Assembly (NCBI GenBank): GCA_025399215.1
Contig: MU621099.1
Span: 1 to 64,000, forward strand
DNA length: 64,000 nucleotides
DNA from: Globomyces pollinis-pini
Lineage: Eukaryota; Chytridiomycota; Chytridiomycetes; Rhizophydiales; Globomycetaceae
Direction of reading: 5' to 3'
Numbering within the stretch: the first letter of the stretch is position 1; the number at the start of each line of letters is the position of its first letter. The notes below the pieces were generated by a model. That model was not told where the DNA came from and ran no database searches. It saw only the letters and a list, made by a program, of their open reading frames with translations. The position numbers were made by a program, and so were the translations under genes. Positions 1 to 9,931 of the stretch are shown in pieces.

Positions 1-964
1 ATTTTTAAAGATTTTTTTGAGCAATCTGGACAATTAAAATATACTTCAGAACCGTGCTTTTCTATAAAACAAAGGTGTGATACCCTAGAGAACATAAATT
101 ACAATGTATCCAATCTTTGTGCAGTGATATGCTGGCATATCATGTCTGTTTCGCACTAGAACGATGGTAAATATACTTCGTCATTCGAAAATTGAAATTT
201 TTGATTTTTTCATTCATTTTATCTTTATCTAAAGCTTGAATAATAGATCTCTTTTACCTTGTGTTACTGTTTTTTGTCACTCGTTAATAGTTTTCCTTCC
301 ATTGATCATTAATAACTTCCACAGCTTTGTCAGGAGTAACTTTCTTTCGTTTATCTACTGTTCATCAATTTTTCATTCCATCTAGTATAAAAAAAAATTC
401 AGAACTTTTTTACTTCTTCACTCCAACGATTCATATTACGCGAGGATTTGCTAGCAAATCCCTTTAATGGTATTATTTTGACTGGGGATGCGATTGGAAA
501 TGTATTCTCCTTAGAAATGATATATATTCATTCAACAATTGCCCTACACTACTATTATTTATATTTTGGAAATAAACTCTGCATGAAAATTCCGACATTT
601 TTAAAGCGTTTAAGAAGATAAAAACGCTCAGATTTCTTGTGTAACCACGCTCACTAAAAAAATTTGTTCTTAATTCCTCCGTCTTATAACGGAGGTAATA
701 AGTCGATTGTTAGCCAAAATACTACGATTTTAGGTAATAATATTTTTTGATCCATATCATATTTGAAAATAGACGAAGGATTATTTTTGTCTTGCTTTTG
801 TAGCTTTTTCCCAAACTTTCCCCACACCATACTGCAATAAAATGGGCGTAAATGTTGAATGTGATAGTTTATGGGATTTAAAACGAAATTGTGGAATGCT
901 TCGATGTGGGTAAAAAGCTGCTAACTATTAATTTTAGGTGATGGCTCTGTTCAACTCGTTTTTA

Positions 965-1475
965 TTCCTAAAAGGATGGATGGATGGATTGATGCAAGTC
1001 GTAAGTTAAGTTTTTATTAGTATATTTTTTTTTTTTTTATGTATTGCCACAAGTGGCATCATCATTTAGAAACCCAACAATTCCGACTAACCACAACTTA
1101 GCGGACATATTTACCAAAAGCGTTAGTGGATCCAAATTCTCTTACCACTCTGGGTTTATCCCCATTGGACTATGTTACAGAATACAGAGATGCTTAGTCA
1201 GCAGCCATCTTGTACTCAAGAGTAGCTGCTATATAATCTAGTTAAGTCATTAATAACGGTTACTGAACCTTAATACATCTGAAACAACTTTGTAATATTC
1301 TATTAGTAAGAAAGAATTTCGGACGTATGAAAATGTTGGTTTCAAAAGTAAGAGAATGGATGGATGGGTTGATTGATCTAATACGTTAAGATTATAAGTA
1401 TGGTTTTTTTATGATCATGTGTTACCATAAGTGGCGTCAGCATGTAGTAACCCAGCAATTCAACTTTAAAAACGT
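965..1475. repeat. diverged direct repeat pair
   Basis: Two copies, about 965-1085 and 1345-1470, share in the same order a GGATGGATGG block, a GTTAAG segment, a T-tract and then a segment reading CA(C/T)AAGTGGC(A/G)TCA...AACCCA(A/G)CAATTC. They are spaced about 380 bp apart and clearly diverged. The first copy overlaps the copia-like motif, so the pair may be old duplicated element sequence. Confidence 0.6.
975..1240 (+). mobile_element. possible Ty1/copia retrotransposon remnant
   Basis: The frame read from 1044 to 1241 contains NLADIFTKSVSGSKF preceded by IPT. This resembles the end of copia-type RNase H/integrase polyproteins, where a proline- or asparagine-rich stretch is followed by ADI(F/L)TK and then a KF shortly after. 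Nothing else of a polyprotein is readable around it, and there is no long terminal repeat that I can see. The match rests on one short motif, so chance is a real alternative. Confidence 0.35.
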
Positions 1476-2207
1476 TTCGAATATTGCTGCTACAATTAAA
1501 AATCGAAAACGTGCGACAAAAACATTGTATATTCATCGTAGTTGGTTACAAAGTGAAAACAAACTTTAATATTGATATTTGAAAGACATCATACTCTTTT
1601 ATAAAGTTATATATGATAAATGAAGTAGGTTTAAGAAAACACTGCAGTTTAAATACAAAAGTTCATTCCCTTTTATGCTTTTTATTTTAAAAAATTGAAC
1701 TTTATTGAACTTAATGTTATTTACGAAAGACTCCTTCAACTATAAAACCATGGGTAGACAAATACAATAAGGGGAAGACTTTGAAAAGTAGGAAATAGAC
1801 CAAAAGTGTTTAATAGAAATAGACCAAAGGTGTTAAATGCAGATCAAAAACAATGGATTATTTTAAATGAAGCTGGATTCACACCCAAAGTCTTAGAAAG
1901 TAATCCATGCAAATCCAAATAAAAGATATACTTAGATTCAACAATATTTGCTATTGCAAGGGTTTTGGAACCATAAAAAAATAGCAGCCGATTTTTTATT
2001 TTAGGCTGAAACCGCAATAAATTTAGTTTAAATTGATTCAGAACTCATGTGAATAGTTTTTAGTTTTCTATTGGTGTAAAGGTAATGTTTAATGCTGCCA
2101 TAAATTCTCAAAAATGTAATTCTTCGAAGACTATGTAATATCGGTTCAAGCTAAACTGGATAGTTTGCATTACTTTTTTCAATGAAGCCTTGTTATAGAA
2201 AGATTCT

Positions 2208-2567
2208 TTATTCAGAATTTAACTTATCACTCATCTCAAAGAATAATCGAATCGATAAGCGAGAGACTATATGAATTAACTTTTCATTGTGATAATGTCC
2301 AAGATTTAGAATTCCTTTTGAATTGTTTTTCATAAAGCAGGAATAATCGGAGAGGGTATTGTGACATTTAGGATGAATCATTAAAATGTCGAAAAGTTTC
2401 CACACAGTTGACACTGAGATAGACACCAACAATTTAATTACTACGCATTTTTTAATATTGAATGTAGTACGAATAAATTGTCCAGTATTGTAACCCAGAA
2501 TCCTCTGGTTGAACCAATACTCTAAAATGAAATTCCTAATCTTGAGGACAGAGTGGGACTTATACAC
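2208..2567 (-). pseudogene. unrecognised decayed reading frame, HTH-like motif
   Basis: A 119-codon open frame with no family I can name. The stretch SISVSTVWKLFDIL has the look of a helix-turn-helix recognition segment found in transposase N-termini, and it sits in a region rich in element debris. There are no supporting flanking exons and no clear start. It may be a transposase fragment or a chance frame in AT-rich DNA. On the other strand just upstream, near 1800-1900, a short frame containing RPKVLNADQKQWIIL gives a similar impression. Confidence 0.2.
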
Positions 2568-2885
2568 TTTTAAAAGAGTTCTTGCTGCTAATGGAAATTT
2601 TATGCCCTCATTGGAAAACTATGAGCATTTGAAAACTCACTGCATTTAGACAGAAACGAAGACGTCCAGTAGAAGCTAAAAACAAGTCAAGAGTACACAA
2701 TGCTCGCACCTACAGTAAATAATTTTTAGCATTGAATTGCATGTATTTCTAACTCCATTTCCCTAAGGGTTATTGTAGATTTTTTATCAAAATTTGAAGT
2801 GATTCAATCATTTCCAATAAATACCTTGCCAAAAAGGCCAGGAATATCTTGCTATTATATAAATTAATCAACGCAAAGGCACGCT

Positions 2886-2942
2886 GGATAGGTGTTGAAA
2901 TGTTAATGTGCAACACACCTGGCTTCAGCAAGCCAGCTATCC
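2886..2942. repeat. inverted-repeat cluster forming a three-way junction
   Basis: An outer stem GGATAG (2886-2891) pairs with CTATCC (2937-2942). Inside it, GTGTTG (2892-2897) pairs with CAACAC (2911-2916), and CTGGCTT (2919-2925) pairs with AAGCCAG (2930-2936) over a 4-nt loop. All pairings are perfect, giving a compact two-hairpin, three-way-junction fold of 57 nt. It could be a small structured RNA, a cruciform-prone site or the end of a mobile element. It does not have tRNA box sequences or a hammerhead core. Confidence 0.5.
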
Positions 2943-3040
2943 TTGTGGTAACTGTCCAAACACCTTAATGGTCTGTTTTTTGTCTATTTAATCAAGGAAA
3001 TGTTGAGGCCTCTGTCAATACTTAAATATACATATATATA

Positions 3041-3363
3041 CATATATTCTAATTGGAAATCATCAACTTTACTACTTTGTTCTAGTGCAGATTTCTATAT
3101 TCTCTATGGTTTCTTCTTGCTTTATTTCGCAACTCACGTTAAGAGATAGTCTGTCAGGAGGTATTTACGAAGCAGTATGGTAAGAACCATGCTAATATAT
3201 ATATATATGCATATATTCTAATTGGAAATCATCAACTTTACTACTTTGTTCTAGTGCAGATTTCTATATTCTCTATGGTTTCTTCTTGCTTTATTTCGCA
3301 ACTCACGTTAAGAGATAGTCTGTCAGGAGGTATTTACGAAGCAGTATGGTAAGAACCATGCTA
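3041..3363. repeat. perfect 154-bp tandem duplication with TA-rich linker
   Basis: Copy 1 is 3041-3194 and copy 2 is 3210-3363. The two 154-bp copies are identical by eye over their whole length. They are separated by 15 bp of TA repeat, and a matching TA-rich run precedes copy 1, so the true period is 169 bp. Each copy ends in an imperfect hairpin (AGCAGTATGGT...ACCATGCT). The identity points to a recent duplication, in contrast to the diverged repeats nearby. No coding content is recognised. Confidence 0.9.
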
Positions 3364-3783
3364 CTTCAACCTCGTGCTGCGCAGTTTTTGTTTTCTATTC
3401 ATCTTACTTTTGAGATTCTTAAAGGTGTATGGCCTAAAAATGATTGCTGTGTCTTGGTTTGTAGTTTAAGTTGACACAATGTAAAAGATACATTAATATG
3501 TTCAGAAGATGGCATAAACATTATTAAGCGTTTCCCCAAATAGATAATAGTGAATTTCATTCTAATTGAACGATTAGCTTTACTTTAACCAAACACAACT
3601 CATTGAATGCCATCAGAGATACACTGCATGGAAATTGGCAACCACTATTCATAAGGAAATACTTTTTAATCGTTATAACTCAACACATCAATGTCAAATT
3701 ATCGAAAACTATTTAAATACTTTTGGACTGGAAACAGTGGTCCTTTTCGCACGAATGTAGTATCGCTTAGATTGCAGTGAGGG

Positions 3784-4218
3784 GTGCGCCGAATTGTCCT
3801 TAATCGAAAAGACAAAAACTTGGAACAGAAATTTATTGGTCTTAGGCAATGTGGTGGTGGAAAACTAATGGTTTGGAGTTTTATTTTTTGGAACGCTCAT
3901 TGTCTTGAAATGCTTGACGAGAATGACGAACACCAAAACTTCATTGATGATGGTGCTTCATCTCACGATGCCAACTATGGCGCACAGTTGAGGATTCTAA
4001 GACCGTACTGGCCTCCAAATAGTCCTGATATGAACCCAATTAGCGGCTGGTTGAAGCAAAATTTGACTGACTTGGATCCTGTTCCAGAAACCTTGGAGGA
4101 GGTAATAACTTACTGTCAAAAATTTTTAACAAACTATTAGTTTTCAATCTATCATAATTCGATGCCTGATAGAGTTAGAGCATTTCTGAAAGCAAATGGT
4201 GGTACTACTAAGTATTAA
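3784..4218 (+). pseudogene. Tc1/mariner transposase, C-terminal half, inactive
   Basis: Tc1/mariner elements move by a DDE/D transposase. The frame shows the family's GGGKLMVW, then DDGASSH (second catalytic Asp region) and WPPNSPDMNPI. The normal NPIE carries the third catalytic acid. Here it reads NPIS, so that residue is lost. Frame is kept past an internal TAG at 4138-4140 to a second stop at 4216-4218, giving the typical C-terminus ending ANGGTTKY. A TGA at 3778-3780 lies just upstream in the same frame, and the N-terminal DNA-binding domain and first Asp are not recognisable. It is a dead copy. Confidence 0.85.
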
Positions 4219-4990
4219 GAGCCAGGCCAACGAAAGATCAGCAAAAAAATGGACATTTTTAAAAATCAAAAAAAATTGAACTCAATAAATTAAATAGTCT
4301 AAATATATGTCGCTGATGGTCGAATTGTTGATTGTGAAGTTTGAATTTGCGGTTTCACACAAACAACCAACACATATATAATGACTCTAAACTTTCATAC
4401 AAAGCTAGTTTTTCAAATGAAATATAAATATATGACATTGTGTATTGATCACATAACTCTTCGTTAGAAGAGACTCTTCAGCCATATACATTGACTTTTC
4501 AGCCACTAAAAGTTCAAAAACAGTATGCGGTAGGGGTAGTTGTAAAAGCATTCAAATCATAAATGATTTGCATATTTCGACTCCTTTTTCTGTTACAAAG
4601 TGCAATTCGACATAAAAAAACAAGTAACAGATATTATAATTATATTTGTCTCTTTCTTTCTTGTATTTACTCATTGAAGAGTTATTTTTGAAATGATGTG
4701 AAGGTATTAAGAGCCGTAGCGAAAAATCTGCAAAAAATGTGCCATTTTTTAAAATCGAATTCAATAAATGAAATAGTCTACATATGTAGCGCTCATGGTT
4801 GAATTATTGCGTATGAAGTTAGAATTTGAACTGATTCTTTGTCAATAGAAATATTGGAAACAAATTTATAATTACTCTAAAATTTGTAATTGAATTCATA
4901 TATTTCACATACTTTTCTTTTGTTAAATGTTTCGTTATTGCATTTACTCATTAAAGACAATATTTCCGAAATGACATGGTTTAAAAGATC
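4212..4990. repeat. two diverged tandem copies downstream of the transposase
   Basis: Unit A starts at 4212 and unit B at 4704. Both begin GTATTAAGAGCC, immediately overlapping the transposase stop in unit A. They stay alignable through AATAGTCTA...ATATGT and a TTGAATT-type segment for at least 130 bp. Both also end in similar text (ATTTACTCATT near 4661 and 4934, then GAAATGA). Unit A appears to carry about 220 bp of extra sequence. This is probably the 3' flank or terminal region of the Tc1-like element plus a second, transposase-free copy. Confidence 0.55.
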
Positions 4991-5329
4991 ACGTGATTAA
5001 CATTCTATCTCAATGAAACAATGAAATCAAATTCAATTCACAAGCGGAAAACAGATTCATAAATCCGAACCTTAGCGCTACTTTTTATCCACACTGGAGA
5101 ATTTTTTTGATTTTCAAAATGAATCCACTTTTTACATGGAGAACACAAAGTTTTTCGCTCCGCTCTTAAATAAAGTGAAAAAACTGAAATTTGCGAAACT
5201 TTTTCGACTCATGCATATTGTTTACCATAAGTAAGAAAATTACTTTTTTTTAGCAGTATATTCATTAATATGCTGGCTTCAAATAGCTAATATTGAACAC
5301 TAATGAATCATTTTGAGCATTGAAGTAAT

Positions 5330-6305
5330 TTATTTCTTTTGCTTCAGTGATTGAAATCTTTTCGCCAATTGGTCAAAATCTGGCTCTGAAATATCAGGAG
5401 GTTGAGAATTTTGAGAGGAGCTAGGCTCTACAAATTCTGGGGCTGATGGTGTGTATCGAGAATTCTGCCGACTCTAAGATTAGAAGAGCCAGGTTACCTG
5501 ATTTATAGTGGTAATAGAGTCTCTTGGATTTGATGATGATTTTTCTAAGTCCGAATTTGGTGTAGATTTAACTGCAGTATCACCACTTGATGGTTCTGAA
5601 TATCTGGCAAAGATTAAGGACATGTACATTACTTTGATTGTGAAATGTTCCAATCCACTCCGAACGCAGAAGCAATTTCTTTTAAATATAACTGAACAAG
5701 GTTAGGATCAGGAGTATGGTTGGATAGTTTGTGTATTATTCTTGAATTTACAAATTGATCTGGGTTGGTATTACAATTTTCCAACAGTTCTTTCCCATAC
5801 TTCATAACTAATTGCTCTCTAATAATTGTGAGCTCCTGTATGTCCACTCTTGGGGCTGCATAAACTAAAAATCAGTATTATCAATAATAATTACTGATAA
5901 CGTAAACAGCTTCCGTAATTCCAGGATCTAAATCACTACGGTTAATGAAAAAATCGTTTCAATACGTCATATTAGCAACTACTGATTAAAATGATTTCAA
6001 TACCAAGTCCATATCGAGCCAATAACGTGTCGCAATACAAATGAAGCAGTTCCAGACCCTCCACCAGAAAATCCTCCCTTATAACATGTTCCACTCTAAT
6101 CCGTGCAGAATCCAGCTTTCCACTTTTCATTAGTGTGCCAATTTCTCTCCTTATGTTTTGGTTTTGAACAGTCTTCTTTTGTTGAAGAAGCTGAAGTCTA
6201 TTCAATGACAACTTCAGCTGGACCTGTATATAAATAATAATTGAATTTTAACCTAGCTATAAGAGTGCTTCTGCTCACCTTAGTTTTCGTTGGATTGAAT
6301 CCCAT
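5330..6305 (-). CDS. IST1: IST1, ESCRT-III-associated regulator of Vps4
   Basis: IST1 binds ESCRT-III (Did2/CHMP1) and the AAA ATPase Vps4 in multivesicular-body sorting and cytokinesis. The start ATG at 6305 gives MGFNPTKTK. Exon 2 (from 6223) carries LNRLQLLQQKK and the signature ARIRVEHVIREDFLVEGLELL, and the next exons give YAAPRVDI and MHKLS-like text. Proposed introns of 55, 55, 30, 29 and 24 bp restore a helical core that matches the human length closely. The last exon ends DFDQLAKRFQSLKQ, a MIM-type motif for Vps4 MIT binding. About 260 aa. It is divergent from MSH2. Confidence 0.93.
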
Positions 6306-6590
6306 AAGAAAAGATTTCCACTAATTTCAAATTGCCTTTTTCTTACAATTCAAATTGATAAAAGGATGATGTTATTGAACTTGAAATACTCAATGAATGC
6401 TACGATTGCAAATACATCCCGGAATCCATAGAATCCATACCTTTCAAAGGGAGTGCCAAGACGCGTTCTATATATCTATCTATATTGTTTCATTAGCACT
6501 TACGTTTTGGGGGGCTAAAATAAATGTTGAAAGTGAAATCAAGTCAAGTATTAGGTACAGGAGATTTGTCCGATAAATTTCTTACCAACA
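6306..6590. promoter_or_regulatory. divergent promoter IST1/MSH2 with ACGCGT box
   Basis: 285 bp between the two start codons. ACGCGT at 6461-6466 matches the MluI cell-cycle box bound by fungal MBF at S-phase and repair genes. It lies 125 bp upstream of the MSH2 ATG, followed by a TATATATCTATCTATATT tract that could serve as TATA region. Function is inferred from motif and position only. Confidence 0.4.
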
Positions 6591-9500
6591 ATGAATCAGT
6601 CACAACCGGAATTAAACCTTGGTATAAGCTCATTTTAACATATAGAAACAGGATTCATGTCATTTTATTTAAAGCTTCCTCAAGTAACAATATCTTCGAT
6701 CTAACTACAGCAATCTGGAAACTTTATCAGATTATTCGATCATGGCGAATATTACTCATTGCATGCAACTGATGCAGAATACGTCGCAGATTATTTCTAC
6801 AAGACGACGACTGTTTTAAAGTACTATGGAAATAGTAGTTATCCTAGTTGTTCATTGTCTAAATTAAACGCACAAATACTACTGAAGAACCTTCTCTTGG
6901 ATGAAGGCTTTCGAGTTGAAATATGGGAATTGAATAACAAAACTTGGGATTTATCTAAGACGGTATGAAGATACGACTTAACTGTAAGGCATCTCCTGGA
7001 CACTTAGGCGAACTGGAAGATATGCTTTTTACTAATTCCGATGTTTCTCAGTCACCAGTAATACTTGTCGCACGTTTGGACAAAGTTGGAGACCAACAGG
7101 TGAGGTTTTAAATACGTTCATATATTAGGTATGTAGATGTGATTAATATCAGGTGATTGGTGTCGCCTTAACAGATGCAACAAGTAACAGAGAAATTGGA
7201 GTTATAGAGTTTATCGATAATGAATCATTTTCGAATTTTGAAGTAAATCGTACACTAGTTGATCATAGTCGTTGTTGATACAGCAAAATGTCAAAGAGTG
7301 TGTTTTACCAGAAGAGAATTCTCTCGAATACGGAAAGTTAAGCAATATTGTCAATCGGTGTAACATTGTAATCTCTCAAGTCAAGAAAGGTAAATTCTGG
7401 CCTTGTACGCTAACATGGTCAGCATTCTATGAGTCAAACCACATAGTTCAAGATCTCAATCGTCTATTAGACTCTACTTTAGATGTTAATAGTCTGGCAG
7501 AATTGGACTATAAATCAGCTATGAGCGCGACTGCTTGCTTAGTGACTTACCTTCAGGTAGATTTGTTTCCACTCAGCAATTGTAGTTACTTGAAGATGAT
7601 TCAAATATGAATTCTTATACTCTACGTAAATTGGACTTGAATCAGTACATGAAACTAGATGTATCTGCAGTAAAGGCCCTCAATTTGACACCGGCTCCGA
7701 AAGATGGTACATCCAAAACTTATTGAAAGTTTAGGAAATAAGAATATGAGCCTCTTCGGGCTTTTAAATCATTGCAAAACTCCCCAGGGGTCAAGACTAC
7801 TAGGGCAATGGATAAAGCAACCGCTCCTGGACATTTCACAAATAAGTGCTTAATTCATTGAAATTAATGTTTATCAGATACAAGACAAGATTTTGTGGAA
7901 CTATTTTTTAATGATTCCCATGTTCGAAATACTCTGAAAGAAGAAAAACTCAAATCATTCCCAGATTTGCATAGACTAGCTAAGAAGTTTCAAAGGGGCA
8001 AAGCATCGTTACAGGACGTTATTCGAGTTTATCAAGTGGTGTTAGGACTTCCTGAATTGGCAAGAACTCTTTCAGAATATCAAGGTCCACACCAGCACAT
8101 CTTAGAGGAAACGTTCATTTCAAAAATAGCAGTACGTACAAAACTGGATAACAATAGGAGCATGAAAAGCGCCTGGAAAATCTAAAGAATATGGTGGAGA
8201 CTACAATTGATCTAGAAGCTGTGAACAACCATGAATACCTGATTCGTGCTGAATTTAATCCCGACCTCCAAGGTAGTTTCATTTCACTCCTAATTCCCAG
8301 AGTTAAAGTCAAAAATGGATGAAGTGTTTAAGCAACTAAAACCTGAAGCAAAACGCGTTGCGTTAAAGTTGGATCTGGACTTTGACAAAAAGTTAAAATT
8401 CGAAAATAATTCCCAGTATGGTTATCATTTGAGAGTTTCCCGAGCCGATGCATCTCGAGTGCGTGGTAATCGTGATTACATTGAGCTTCGCACGCAAAAA
8501 GCTGGAGTATTGTTCACCACTTCATTTCTTAGAAAACTGTCCAGTGAATTTTCAGACCTTGGGCTCGATTATAGCCGAGTTCAGAGCACTATTGCAAAGG
8601 AAATAATTTCCATTACTGGCACATACTTTCCAGTACTGGAAGATTTGAACCAAACGATTGCCCAGTTGGATGTTTATGTTAGGTAATTTGTTTTCGCATT
8701 TAGTAGCAGTTTGGCTTACATAGCAACTCATTCACCCATTCAATACAAGAGACCAACATTAACTTTGGATGGTAATTTTTTTCTACATAACAACTAAGGT
8801 GGAATACTATTGACAAGTGCCAGACATCCATGCCTGGAAGTGCAAGATGATGTATCGTTTATTGCCAACGACGTGCAGCTAGTTAAAGGTGCGAGACTTT
8901 CTTTTTAGATTTAATGTATCTAGATGAATCTACTTTTCATATAATAACTGGACCAAATATGGGAGGTAAATCTACTTATATTCGTCAGATCGGAGTTATC
9001 TGCTTGATGGCTCAAATGGGGTCATTTGTACCTTGTGAGGTATACATTGATCCGAATTTAATTAAATTAAAGGCTGCAGAGATTCAAGTAGTAGATGCAA
9101 TCCTTGCTAGAGTTGGGGCTAATGACAGTCAACTGAAAGGAATATCAACGTTTATGGCAGAGATGATGGAAACTGCGTCAATTTTAAGGGTTTGGTTTAG
9201 ATTATCCCTAAACTCTTAGACTGCGACAAAAAATTCACTAATAATTATTGATGAATTGGGGAGGGGAACTTCAACTAATGACGGATTTGGGCTCGCATGG
9301 GCCATTGCAGATTTTATAGCAAGGAATATACAATGCTACTCACTCTTTGCAACCCACTTTCATGAAATTACAGCGTTAGAAAACCAAATACCAACAGTAA
9401 AAAATTATCATGTTGAAGCCCATGTTGCTGAAAACGGTGAAAATCAATCTTTAACATTGTTATATCAAGTTAAACCTGGCTCATGTGACCAAAGTTTTGG

Positions 9501-9782
9501 AATCCATGTTGCTAGAATTGCAAAGTTTCCTGAATCGGTCATACATGTATATTTTAAAATTTCTAAATGTAGATGGCCAAGCGGAAAGCTGCAGAGTTGG
9601 AAGATTTTGATTTGCAATTTAAGAAACCGAAGATATTGGATGAAGAAAAAACTTTAGTGGTGACTAAATTCTTGAATGAATTCGCACTCCTGGATTATTC
9701 TGATATTGGCGCTGAATTGAAGCAGCTTTGTGCAAAGTACGAAAATGAAATAATGAATGCAAAGATTGCTATTGAACAATAA
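6591..9782 (+). CDS. MSH2: DNA mismatch repair protein MSH2
   Basis: MSH2 pairs with MSH6 or MSH3 to recognise mismatches and recruit MutL. About 17 introns of roughly 20-55 bp were inferred. Exon 1 ([11 protein letters not shown]) joins [10 protein letters not shown] and then [11 protein letters not shown], the usual mismatch-domain start. Later come [39 protein letters not shown] and [12 protein letters not shown] (lever). The ATPase has [12 protein letters not shown] (Walker A, from 8950), [14 protein letters not shown] (signature) and [11 protein letters not shown] (Walker B, near 9240), then [11 protein letters not shown]. The end is a short C-terminal dimerisation helix region finishing at IEQ. 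About 900 aa. All catalytic motifs are intact. Confidence 0.96.
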
Positions 9783-9931
9783 TATACTTCTGTGTTTGTA
9801 TATGAGTTATTCTCATTCGTATTCATATTGATTAAAAAATTTCAGTTTGATAGAGAAACTAAATATATATTGATTAAACAGTACATGTGCCCATGTCGCT
9901 CCAGGGTCTAAATGTTAGTAAGATATATCAG

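Larger units (their letters stand above)
1..5329. other. gene-poor, repeat-bearing block
   Basis: About 5.3 kb with no intact gene, in sharp contrast to the rest of the window, where genes are usually less than 300 bp apart. It is strongly AT-rich, with T-tracts and TA microsatellites. It holds decayed mobile-element traces, diverged repeat pairs, a perfect 154-bp tandem duplication and a foldable inverted-repeat cluster, all listed separately. In 1-970, 1480-2200 and 2570-2880 I see only short broken frames and no gene I can support. The block could be a heterochromatic or repeat island between gene clusters. Confidence 0.7.

Noticed and set aside
2886..2942. tRNA or hammerhead ribozyme
   Set aside because: No A/B boxes, no anticodon arm of proper size, and no CTGATGA/GAAA core.
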